This document shows positions 7,351 to 15,227 of a DNA stretch of 64,000 nt, one piece after another; position 1 is the stretch's first letter; each line of letters opens with the position of its first letter. The position numbers and the translations under genes were made by a program. The DNA comes from Paraburkholderia nodosa (GTDB lineage: Bacteria > Pseudomonadota > Gammaproteobacteria > Burkholderiales > Burkholderiaceae): the NCBI RefSeq assembly GCF_001718195.1, contig NZ_MCNV01000004.1, forward strand, positions 186,001 through 250,000. Reading direction: 5' to 3'. The notes below the pieces were generated by a model, which saw nothing but the letters and a program-made list of their open reading frames with translations, did no database searches and had not been told where the DNA came from.

Positions 7351-8685
7351 ATGAAGCGCGCTGAGCTTCTCGTTTGCCACGACTGCGATCTCATGCAGCG
7401 CGGCGCGCCTTGCCCGCCGGGGGGCACCCTGCGCTGCCTGCGCTGCAACGCCGAACTGGAAAGGAATCTGCCGGAAAGCCTCGGCCGTGCGCTCGCGTTC
7501 GCGTTGGGCGCACTCGTGCTGTTCGTCATTTCCAACCTGTATCCGATCGTCGGACTCTCGGTGAACGGCAATCTCGTACGCACGACGCTGTGGCATTCGG
7601 TCGAGATTCTCTATCTCGACGGCATGTGGCCCATCGCGGCGCTGGTGTTCGCCACGACGATCCTCATGCCTGGCCTGCAGGTCGTGTGTCTGCTCGCCCT
7701 CCTCGTGCCGCTCGCGATCGACCGCGCGCCGTGGCAGGCGCCGCTCCTGTTCCGCGCGATGTACATCGCACGGCCGTGGGGCATGACCGAGGTGCTGATA
7801 CTCGGCCTGCTGGTCGCGCTCGTGAAGCTGTCCCATATCGCAACGGTCGTGACGGGTGTCGCGTTGTGGTCGTTCGGCGCGTTGATGCTGGTGCTCGCGG
7901 GCGCGAGCGCGGCGTTCGACGCGCGCCAGTTCTGGTCGCGCGTGGCGCGGGCAACGCAACCGGCCAACGCGGTCAGGGTGCTCGACACGCCCAGCGTGAC
8001 GACGCGCTACGCGTCGGGCGAGGCGCCCAGAGCGCGAGGCGAGCGCGCCGCAGGCCCGCTCACGGGCGCCGCGTGCGGCATCGCGCGCTGCCATGCGTGC
8101 GGAATGCTCGCGCGCATGCCGGCGGCCGCGCATGCGGCGACGTGCCCGCGCTGCGGCAGCGCGCTGCACATGCGCAAGGTCGCGAGCCTGTCGCGCACGT
8201 GGGCGCTGCTGGTTGCGGCGATGGTGCTGTACGTACCGGCGAATGTGCTGCCCGTCATGGACACGAGTTCGCTGTTCGGCTCGCAGAAGGACACGATCAT
8301 GAGCGGTGTGGTGTATCTGTGGGTGTCGGGTTCGTGGCCGCTCGCGCTGCTCGTGTTCATTGCCAGCATCGCCGTGCCCATGCTGAAGATCCTGGGGCTT
8401 TCGTATCTGACGTGGACCACGCAGCGCCGCTGGACATGGCTGCCCGAGCAACGCACGCGCATCTACCGGCTGATCGAGCTGGTCGGCCGCTGGTCGATGC
8501 TCGACATCTACGTGATCACGATGCTCGTCGCGCTGGTGCAGTTCAACGCGCTCGCCACGATCAAGGCGGGGCCCGCCGCGATCGCTTTCGGTGCCGTCGT
8601 GATCCTCACCATGTTCGCCGCGAACATGTTCGACCCCCGTCTCATCTGGGACGCGATGGAGCACGAAAATGGCAGCACCCGGTAA
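7351..8685 (+). CDS. pqiA: PqiA-like integral membrane protein of a lipid-transport system
   Basis: A 444-residue inner-membrane protein with two PqiA domains, close to the usual 415-430 residues. Each domain starts with a cytoplasmic zinc-ribbon (CHDCDLMQRGAPCPP with a later LRCLRCN; CHACG with a later CPRCG) followed by four hydrophobic helices. The start at 7351 follows CAGGGAGG. PqiA works with PqiB (MCE tunnel) and PqiC (outer-membrane lipoprotein) in an inter-membrane lipid-transport path that maintains the envelope. The stop overlaps pqiB by 17 bases, a sign of translational coupling. Confidence 0.92.
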   Translation: MKRAELLVCHDCDLMQRGAPCPPGGTLRCLRCNAELERNLPESLGRALAFALGALVLFVISNLYPIVGLSVNGNLVRTTLWHSVEILYLDGMWPIAALVFATTILMPGLQVVCLLALLVPLAIDRAPWQAPLLFRAMYIARPWGMTEVLILGLLVALVKLSHIATVVTGVALWSFGALMLVLAGASAAFDARQFWSRVARATQPANAVRVLDTPSVTTRYASGEAPRARGERAAGPLTGAACGIARCHACGMLARMPAAAHAATCPRCGSALHMRKVASLSRTWALLVAAMVLYVPANVLPVMDTSSLFGSQKDTIMSGVVYLWVSGSWPLALLVFIASIAVPMLKILGLSYLTWTTQRRWTWLPEQRTRIYRLIELVGRWSMLDIYVITMLVALVQFNALATIKAGPAAIAFGAVVILTMFAANMFDPRLIWDAMEHENGSTR

Positions 8686-10294
8686 CGACGATTCCTTGCC
8701 GGACCTGCCCGAGGCGAAGCCGGCGCGCGGCTCGCGCTGGCGCATGCAGATTGTCTGGCTCGTGCCGATCGTGGCGGTGCTCATTGGCGGCTGGCTCGCT
8801 GCCAAGGCGATCATCGAGGAAGGGCCGACGATCACGATCAGCTTCAAGACCGGCGACGGCCTCGAGGCCGGCAAGACGAAGATCAAGTACAAGGACGTCG
8901 ATATCGGCGTGGTGAAGGCGGTCACGCTCTCGCCCGATCACAAGCGTGTGATCGCGACGGGCGAACTCGTGAAGGACGCGGCGAGCATGCTCGTCGACAA
9001 CACGCGCTTCTGGGTCGTGCGCCCGCGCATTTCCGGCGGTACGGTTTCGGGCCTGAGCACGCTGCTCTCGGGCTCTTTTGTCGGCATGGACGAAGGCAAC
9101 TCCAGCAAAGCGCGCCACGACTTCGTGGGACTCGAAGTCCCGCCTGCGATCCCGAGCGACATCCCGGGGCGCGAATTCGTGCTGCACAGCGTGAACATGG
9201 GCTCGCTCGATGTCGGCTCGCCGGTGTTCTTCCGCCGTCTTCAGGTCGGACAGATTGCTTCCTATGAAATGGACCCGAACGGCAAGGGCGTGACGCTGCG
9301 CGTGTTCGTGAACGCGCCCTACGACAGGTTCGTGCGCAGCGACACGCGCTTCTGGCATGCGAGTGGACTCGACGTCTCGCTCAGCCCGGACGGCGTGCAG
9401 ATCAACACGCAGTCGGTGGTGTCGCTGCTCATCGGCGGCGTGGCGTTCGAAACGCCCGACGCCGACGCCGGCGGTGAACCGCCCGAGGCCGACGCAGACT
9501 CGAAGTTCGAGCTTTACGCCACGCACGCCGACTCGATGAAGGAGCATGACCGCATTGTCGACACCTACGTCGTGACCTTCTACGACTCGGTGCGCGGACT
9601 GACCGTGGGCGCGCCCATCGATTTCCGCGGCGTCGTGATCGGCGAGGTCACACGCATCTACACGCGCTTCGACCCAGTCAAGAAACAGTTCAGTATTCCT
9701 GTTGAAATCAATCTGTATCCGGAGCGCTTTACGTCGCGCTTCGAGAATGGCAGGCCGGCCGGACGCCTCACTTCGCAACCGCGCCAGCTTGCCGAGTTCC
9801 TGGTTGCCAGCGGCTTCCGGTTCCAGCTGCGCTCGGGTAATCCTCTCACAGGACAGCTCTACGTCGCCTTCGACGTCTTCCCGGACGCTGCGAAGGCTAA
9901 GATCGACTGGTCGAGAACGCCGCCCGAGATGCCGACGGTGCCGCGCACGCTGCAGTCGTTGCAGGATTCGCTCACGCGGCTGCTCGCGAAACTCAACGGT
10001 ATTCCGTTCGAGGCCATCGGCGCGAGTGCGCAGCGCACGCTGCAAAGTGCGAACGACGTGGTGGCGAAGCTCGGCACCGACGTGGTGCCGCAGGCGCACG
10101 ATACGCTTTCGGCGGCAAGATCCACGCTCAACTCGGCCACCGATGCCTTGCAGCCCGACTCGCAGCTCCAGCAGAACACGAGCGACGCCATGCGTGAACT
10201 GGCCCGCACCGCCGCGTCCGTGCGCATGCTTACGGATTATCTCGAGCGCCATCCCGAGGCCGTGGTGCAGGGCAAACCTGGAGGCAAGCAGTGA
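8669..10294 (+). CDS. pqiB: PqiB-like MCE-domain protein
   Basis: A 541-residue protein matching the length of E. coli PqiB (about 546). One N-terminal transmembrane helix (about residues 28-48) anchors it in the inner membrane. Three MCE (MlaD-type) domains follow, the first beginning GPTITISFKTGDGLEAGKTK and the third around LTVGAPIDFRGVVIGEV. Helical residues from about 420 to the end would form the needle that spans the periplasm. MCE hexamers carry phospholipids between membranes. It overlaps pqiA upstream by 17 bases and pqiC downstream by 4 (GTGA). Confidence 0.93.
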   Translation: MAAPGNDDSLPDLPEAKPARGSRWRMQIVWLVPIVAVLIGGWLAAKAIIEEGPTITISFKTGDGLEAGKTKIKYKDVDIGVVKAVTLSPDHKRVIATGELVKDAASMLVDNTRFWVVRPRISGGTVSGLSTLLSGSFVGMDEGNSSKARHDFVGLEVPPAIPSDIPGREFVLHSVNMGSLDVGSPVFFRRLQVGQIASYEMDPNGKGVTLRVFVNAPYDRFVRSDTRFWHASGLDVSLSPDGVQINTQSVVSLLIGGVAFETPDADAGGEPPEADADSKFELYATHADSMKEHDRIVDTYVVTFYDSVRGLTVGAPIDFRGVVIGEVTRIYTRFDPVKKQFSIPVEINLYPERFTSRFENGRPAGRLTSQPRQLAEFLVASGFRFQLRSGNPLTGQLYVAFDVFPDAAKAKIDWSRTPPEMPTVPRTLQSLQDSLTRLLAKLNGIPFEAIGASAQRTLQSANDVVAKLGTDVVPQAHDTLSAARSTLNSATDALQPDSQLQQNTSDAMRELARTAASVRMLTDYLERHPEAVVQGKPGGKQ

Positions 10295-10923
10295 ACCGCC
10301 GCAACCTGACTCTGCCTGCCGTTCTCGCCGTTGCGATGGCGTGTCTCGCCGGGTGCTCCTCGCCGTCGCCGACCTTCTATGCGTTGCGCGCCGATGATGC
10401 GAGCGCCGCGACGGCCAGCGCATCGCCCGCCGTGCCGACGAGCGCCGCTGCACTCGATGTCGTCGTCGGTCCCGTGACTGTGCCCGACATGGTGGACCGG
10501 CCGCAAATCGTCACGCGCAATCCGGACAACACGATCCAGATGAACGAGTTCGCGCGCTGGGCCACGCCGCTCAAACTGGACGTTGGGCGCGTCGTTGCCG
10601 CGGACCTTGCAAAGCGGCTCGGGACGGCGCACGTCTCGACGTTCGATGGCGCGGCCACCCCGCCGGTCTGGCGCGTTCGCGTCGATATCACGCGCATCGA
10701 CAGCGTACTGGGAGACTCGGTGACGATCGACGCGCAATGGGTCGTGCGCCCGCCGGGTCACCAGGCGCTGACGCTCGGGCACACCGTAGCGCACGAGCAG
10801 GTGACGAGCCAGGACTACGGTGCGCTCGTCGACGCGCACGATCGCGCACTCGCCACCATCAGCGCCGACATTGCCGCCGCGATTCGCGCGGACCATCCAA
10901 CAGTTGGCAGTGCGACGGAGTGA
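10291..10923 (+). CDS. pqiC: PqiC-like outer-membrane lipoprotein
   Basis: A 210-residue ABC-type transport auxiliary lipoprotein (former DUF330). It starts at a GTG whose GTGA overlaps the pqiB stop, with GGAGG 6 bases before it. The signal peptide ends in the lipobox LAGC, followed by SSPSPTFYALR, a typical start for this family, and VVVGPVTVPDMVDRPQIVTR. PqiC docks on the tip of the PqiB needle in the outer membrane. It is somewhat longer than the E. coli protein. Confidence 0.9.
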   Translation: MNRRNLTLPAVLAVAMACLAGCSSPSPTFYALRADDASAATASASPAVPTSAAALDVVVGPVTVPDMVDRPQIVTRNPDNTIQMNEFARWATPLKLDVGRVVAADLAKRLGTAHVSTFDGAATPPVWRVRVDITRIDSVLGDSVTIDAQWVVRPPGHQALTLGHTVAHEQVTSQDYGALVDAHDRALATISADIAAAIRADHPTVGSATE

Positions 10924-10942
10924 GCACGCCACGCGGGATCTC

Positions 10943-11776
10943 ATGAAGACGTTGCATTGTGCGTGGCTCGCACTGAGCGCGGCGCTGGCGCTGGCGGGCC
11001 ACGATGCGTCGGGCAGCGTGCCTCGCAGCGAGGACACGCCGGCGGGACTCTTCGCAGTGCTCGATTACGTTGTTGCGCCCGCCGAGCCGAGGTCCGCGCA
11101 GAGCGCGGTGGCATTGCGCGAGGGCGGCGTCGAGCAGGAGACGATCAAGGCGCGCATCGTCGAAACGTGGTTCTACCGGCTGCGTGCGGACCCGGCCGTG
11201 GCGGTCGCCGTGCCCGGCGGCATGGCGGGCCTCGAAGCCCGGCTGCGCGACGACGCGGCGCGCGAGCGCCTGATCCGCGGCGGCATCGCGCGCCTGACGC
11301 CACAAGACCGCCTGGCGTACCTCACGCTGCTCGCGAAATACATGGGACGCGCGGCGCGCGGCAATTGCCAGGGCATGGCGAGCGTGCAGGACCTTGCTCA
11401 GGGCATTTCGATCGGCAGCATGAGCGATGCCGACACGGCCGAATACTTCTCGTTGCTTTATCGCGTGGTGATCCGATCCCTGCTCGCCGCGCCAGTCAGG
11501 CTGCCCACGCCCGTGGCATACGAGCGGGCGTTGCGGCATCTCGACGATGCGGTCAACGCGGCCCTCGCTGGCGATCCGCAGTCCGTGGCGCGGCTCGAGC
11601 GCGTCACGAATGGCGGCCCTGGCGCCACGATGGCCGACGTCTGCTGGGCGAGCGCGGTGCTCATGCGCTCGACGGCGGCGATGAGCGCACCCGATCGCGA
11701 CGCGCTGCTGCTCTACATGCTCGGTGAAGACGCGCCGGCGCGAGCGTCGGCCCCCGAGCCCGCGCGCGCACCGTGA
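10943..11776 (+). CDS. Exported protein of unknown function downstream of pqiC
   Basis: A 277-residue protein with a signal peptide (MKTLHCAWLALSAALALAG) that starts 19 bases after pqiC and is probably in the same operon. The mature part is largely helical and Ala/Arg/Asp-rich, with LAYLTLLAKYMGRAARGNC and two or three Cys. I recognise no domain. The place in the operon suggests an envelope role next to PqiABC, but that is inference. The ATG at 10943 is preferred because it begins the signal peptide; an earlier in-frame start at 10820 lies inside pqiC. Confidence 0.65.
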   Translation: MKTLHCAWLALSAALALAGHDASGSVPRSEDTPAGLFAVLDYVVAPAEPRSAQSAVALREGGVEQETIKARIVETWFYRLRADPAVAVAVPGGMAGLEARLRDDAARERLIRGGIARLTPQDRLAYLTLLAKYMGRAARGNCQGMASVQDLAQGISIGSMSDADTAEYFSLLYRVVIRSLLAAPVRLPTPVAYERALRHLDDAVNAALAGDPQSVARLERVTNGGPGATMADVCWASAVLMRSTAAMSAPDRDALLLYMLGEDAPARASAPEPARAP

Positions 11777-11806
11777 AACGCAGTGGCGCAGCGCCAGTGC
11801 CGAGTG

Positions 11807-12724
11807 TCACGGCGCAGCCTTCGACCAGCCCGGGCCCGGATCGAAGGATGTCATCGCTTCGGCTTTTGCCGCGCCATCCGGGCCGAGATCGCGCTCGTAG
11901 ACCTGGCCGTCGTGGCTGACCATGAAGGTCTTGATACCCGTGTCGCCGTACCGCACCGGCCACGCAACGACGCCAAAGCCGCCGAACAGCTTGTTGTCGA
12001 CCATGTAGTTATATGCGCCGCCGGGCGCGTGCGGACCCTGCGAGGTCAGCAGCTTGTAGTGGTAGCCGTAGTAACCGGCGTTTTCGGCGTTGCGCGCGCC
12101 GGCCTTGAGGAATGCGACGCCTAGCGGGCTCGGCGCGGCGTCGGGATCGGTCGGCCAGTACAGGCCGTCATGCTTGCCCGGCGAACTCGCGAGCTTGCTG
12201 GCGTAGACCAGCATGTCGCTGCCGTCGTGATAGGTCTGCGCATATTCGCGTTGCGCGTCGTAGACCGCGAGCATCGTCTGCATCACGGCAAGCTCGTTGC
12301 GGCCAATGCGGCGCACGCGCATTTCCTCGACACCGGCGTGCGTGTCGAAGTGCCAGCCCTGGGCGGTCTTGACGAGCGGGACCGGAAAGGTCCAGCCGTC
12401 GTCGCCAACGGCGATCATCGCGTGATTTGCATCGGTATCCTGAATGGTGTGCGAAGTCTGCCATTCACTCAGGAACTTGTCGCGGATCTGAGCGCCGACC
12501 GGCGGGATGAGCTGGCGGAAATCTGCGCCGAAGAGCGTGCGCAGTTCCGCCTCGTCGTTGCCGGCCACGGCGTCGCCGAACGCGGCCATCGCCGCGTCGG
12601 GCGTAGCGAAGGTGTTTTGCCCGGCGGCCGCGCAAGGCCGCGGCGCGAATACCAGCAGTGCGATGGCGATCGCCGCCGCGAGTACTGCCGATGCAGCCGG
12701 ACGGAGAAACTCATGTCTGTTCAT
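11807..12724 (-). CDS. DUF2950 family exported protein
   Basis: A 305-residue protein with a signal peptide ending CAAAG. The mature part shows the DUF2950 pattern: FATPDAAMAAFGDAVAGND, an NTF2-like opening, then GDDGWTFPVPLVK, GWHFDTHAGVEEM, RRIGRNELAV and the C-terminal YYGYHYKLLTSQGPHAPGGA and TFMVSHDGQVYERDLG. The function of the family is not established. It starts 11 bases after the DUF3300 stop, so the two form one operon, a pairing often seen in proteobacteria. Confidence 0.88.
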   Translation of the reverse strand: MNRHEFLRPAASAVLAAAIAIALLVFAPRPCAAAGQNTFATPDAAMAAFGDAVAGNDEAELRTLFGADFRQLIPPVGAQIRDKFLSEWQTSHTIQDTDANHAMIAVGDDGWTFPVPLVKTAQGWHFDTHAGVEEMRVRRIGRNELAVMQTMLAVYDAQREYAQTYHDGSDMLVYASKLASSPGKHDGLYWPTDPDAAPSPLGVAFLKAGARNAENAGYYGYHYKLLTSQGPHAPGGAYNYMVDNKLFGGFGVVAWPVRYGDTGIKTFMVSHDGQVYERDLGPDGAAKAEAMTSFDPGPGWSKAAP

Positions 12725-12735
12725 GGCCGTTCTCC

Positions 12736-14151
12736 CTAGCGTCTGCCGCCGCCACGACCGCCGCCACCGCCGCGCATACCGCCGCCGCCGCTCGGACGAT
12801 TGAACCCTGAAGACTGCATGCTGGAGCGGCCGCGACTCGCGTCGCGCTGGGTGGCGCCGCCGCCGCCCACACCCTGGAAGGCGCCATCGCGGCCGCCGCC
12901 GCCGTAGCTCCCTCCACCGCCGCCGCCAAACCCGCCGCCTGCCCCGGTGCTCACGCGATTGCTCCCGCCGGCATTGTTAGCCATGCCGCCGCGATTGCCG
13001 CCGGCACCGTTATTGCCAAGGTCTCCGCGATTGCCACCCGCTCCGTTGTCGGCGAGGTTCGCGCGATTGCCGACGCTCGCGTTGTTGCCCGCGCCGCCGC
13101 GATTGCCGGGATTGCCCTGATTCCCGCGGTTGCCATTGCCCAGGCCCTGGCCGCCTGCACCGCCGCCCGTGCGGTTGCCGGCGCGGTCCGCCACGCTGGC
13201 GCCGTTCTGGCCATTCTGGCCATTGCGGCCGCGATAGTCGCGGCGGCCGTCGGCGCCTGCCACGTTGTTGCCGAATTTCTCGCGCGTGGCGTTGTCACGG
13301 TATGCGACGCCCTGGCGGTGGCTGGCATCGTGCTGCCACTTGCCTCCCTGGACCTTGGTGCTGTCGAAGTTGCGATTGACGTTGCGCGCCTTGTCCACGT
13401 TGATGTTGACGTCGCCGCCGCCCCAGTTGCAGTTGCCGAAGATCGCGCCCGCGGCGGCGAGCCCGACGCCCCACGCGAAGCCGGTCATCAGTGCGCCGCC
13501 GGGATAGTAAGCAGGATAGGGTGGCCAGGCGTACGGCGGGTAAGCCGGGTAGCTCCACGCGCCGTACACGATCGTGGGGTTGTACGCGGGTACATAGATC
13601 ACCTCGGGCTTGGCAGGCTCGATCTTCACGATGGTCTGGCCGCCTTGCGCGGGCGGCTGCTCGACCACGACCTTTTGCTGCTCGTTGCTCTTGAGGTTGC
13701 CCGAGTCCTGTGCGCGTGCACGCAGGCGCTGCACGGCGGCGAGCACATCCTTTTCCTGGGCGAGGAACGCGTCACCGAGTTTCTGGGTCCAGTCGAGCTT
13801 GTCGTTCATCGGCTCGAGGGCCTGCGGGAACGCGACGAGCGACTTCACGCTCGTGTCCCATGGCTGGTCCTGCACGGCCTTCACGGCTTCGTCGCCCTTC
13901 AGCTTCGGGTGCTCCTTGACCCAGCGGGCCGCATGCACGATTTCGAGCGGGTAAGTCGATGCCATCAGGACTTGCGCCAGCACCGAATCGGGATAGAGCG
14001 CGATGGGCGCGACCAGCGCCTCCAGCTCCTCGGGCTTGTAGGGGGCGGGCTGCGGCGCGTCTTGCGCGCGCACCGCCTGAGCGCCTGCCAGGAGCAACGC
14101 GAGCACGAGCAGGCAGAGGGTGTACGTGCGTTGTTTGATCCATGAGGTCAT
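12736..14151 (-). CDS. DUF3300 family exported protein with Gly/Asn-rich tail
   Basis: A 471-residue protein. After the signal peptide (ending VRAQD) comes the DUF3300 domain, about residues 35-230: PYKPEELEALVAPIALYPD, LAQVLMASTYPLEIVHAARW and a Tyr/Pro-rich hydrophobic segment. The last 190 residues are low-complexity Asn/Gly/Arg repeats (variants of GNRGNxGNN and GAGGNRG), ending in a poly-Gly/Arg tail. The start at 14151 has GGAAGGA just upstream; a longer frame to 14322 lacks one. It is likely a periplasmic or surface protein. It is the first gene of a DUF3300-DUF2950 operon. The function is unknown. Confidence 0.85.
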   Translation of the reverse strand: MTSWIKQRTYTLCLLVLALLLAGAQAVRAQDAPQPAPYKPEELEALVAPIALYPDSVLAQVLMASTYPLEIVHAARWVKEHPKLKGDEAVKAVQDQPWDTSVKSLVAFPQALEPMNDKLDWTQKLGDAFLAQEKDVLAAVQRLRARAQDSGNLKSNEQQKVVVEQPPAQGGQTIVKIEPAKPEVIYVPAYNPTIVYGAWSYPAYPPYAWPPYPAYYPGGALMTGFAWGVGLAAAGAIFGNCNWGGGDVNINVDKARNVNRNFDSTKVQGGKWQHDASHRQGVAYRDNATREKFGNNVAGADGRRDYRGRNGQNGQNGASVADRAGNRTGGGAGGQGLGNGNRGNQGNPGNRGGAGNNASVGNRANLADNGAGGNRGDLGNNGAGGNRGGMANNAGGSNRVSTGAGGGFGGGGGGSYGGGGRDGAFQGVGGGGATQRDASRGRSSMQSSGFNRPSGGGGMRGGGGGRGGGRR

Positions 14152-14301
14152 GGCCGATCCTTCCAATTGTTTGCTCAACCGGAGTGCGGGACGGATAGCG
14201 ACAACGTGAAGGGGCGAGCGCGTGCGCGCATTCTTGTTCGAGTGTGGCGAGGCGGAGAGCCCCACGGGTATAGTCCGGCAAGCCACGCTGTGCTGGCAAT
14301 C

Positions 14302-14320
14302 GGACCAGAGTCCTATTGAC
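14302..14320. promoter_or_regulatory. Copy 3 of the shared motif
   Basis: GGACCAGAGTCCTATTGAC, 70-88 bases upstream of the small exported protein at 14390 and about 150 bases from the divergent DUF3300 start. It matches the motif copies at 4764 and 5460 and could serve either direction. Confidence 0.4.
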
Positions 14321-14389
14321 ACCGCAATGGCGGCGCAATGATGCTATTCACTCGTCGAGGCTGGCAGCGCCGACACCCGGAGATCCCAA

Positions 14390-14617
14390 ATGAAAATGCG
14401 TCTTGCTGTGCCGTATGCGACGGTGCTCCTGCTTTGTGCGCCCGCCTTCATGTCTGAAGTATTTGCGCAAGCGGGAACGATGGGTACCAGGCAGATGCGG
14501 GACGTGCAGCGCAAAGCGGAGCACAAGGCCCGCTCGAACCAGTCCCGGCAACATGGTCAGCAAAATACGACGCAACATCATGCGGCGAGTGCAGCCGCGC
14601 CAGCTTCGGCGCCTTGA
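14390..14617 (+). CDS. Small exported protein
   Basis: A 75-residue protein with a signal peptide (MKMRLAVPYATVLLLCAP...EVFAQ). The 50-residue mature part is polar and rich in Gln, His, Ala and Arg, without Cys and probably unstructured. A CGGAG ribosome-binding site precedes the ATG. It is divergent from DUF3300 and carries the shared motif in its promoter, which links it to the glycine-zipper and SYLF genes. I do not recognise a family. Confidence 0.65.
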   Translation: MKMRLAVPYATVLLLCAPAFMSEVFAQAGTMGTRQMRDVQRKAEHKARSNQSRQHGQQNTTQHHAASAAAPASAP

Positions 14618-15227
14618 TCGACAACGGCGTCTACCGAGCTGTCACGCGCCGGACGTGTGATGGATTCTGCAGGCCATTTCGCGCGTTTCCAGATCGAAAT
14701 AATGGTGGCGACTATTTCATAAAAACAGAATAGATAATGCCACGCGACAAACTGCACGATCGCCATTCGTATTGAATAGAGATGATTTCGCGAGCCAATT
14801 ACCAAATCAAAGAAAACGTTCGCAAATATTCCCGGTAAATAGTCAGTGTATATAGTCCGGTGCAAGCGCATTCAAGGCCTTAGCGCCTGATTAGCGTTAT
14901 ATGCGGAAAAAGTTATCGAAAACAATTGCGCGCGGAACGAATCATCGGCAATTTCTTTCATATAATTAACGCGCGGTGAAAGCGTACAGCGAAGCGGTTC
15001 CGCAATCATGATCCCATCCGTTCTTTTCTTCAATGACTGACTCATTCTCCGCCCATGCCGGAGCGTTCTTCGATAATCAAAAGTAAGCTGCAGTCATCAT
15101 TGGGGCGCAGTTTGCACCGCAAAACGGCCGGAATGCCGGTGCTCGTCAAATCCGCCCCGCCTGGGCGCTGAAGCGTTTGAAACGATTCGCAGGCTGCCGG
15201 AGCAGGGCAGCGTAGCCGGAGGACACC
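14618..15227. other. AT-rich intergenic stretch without a convincing gene
   Basis: About 610 bases, clearly poorer in G+C than the surroundings from roughly 14690 to 15090. It holds a perfect TATAAT at 14961-14966 without a fitting -35 box. A minus-strand reading frame (14871 to 14578) would give 97 residues with hydrophobic segments but has unusual composition and overlaps the neighbouring gene. Nothing else is supported. It may be a long regulatory leader for the two-component genes or a remnant of acquired DNA. Confidence 0.5.

Noticed and set aside
6883..8925. A 680-codon minus-strand frame across the receiver gene and pqiA
   Set aside because: Composition is typical of antisense shadow; the plus strand has clear motifs and ribosome sites.
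8642..10453. A 603-codon minus-strand frame antisense to pqiB
   Set aside because: No recognisable motif; pqiB on the plus strand is a full-length MCE protein with overlapping neighbours.
12960..13160. Tandem DNA repeat in the GC-rich region
   Set aside because: It is the coding repeat of the DUF3300 tail, with varied codons, not a simple-sequence array.
14578..14871. A 97-residue minus-strand frame with hydrophobic segments in the AT-rich gap
   Set aside because: Overlaps the end of a better-supported gene, has a weak ribosome site and odd composition; kept only as a possibility.
14961..14966. Perfect TATAAT as a promoter
   Set aside because: No -35 element at 16-18 bases; such matches are frequent in AT-rich DNA.
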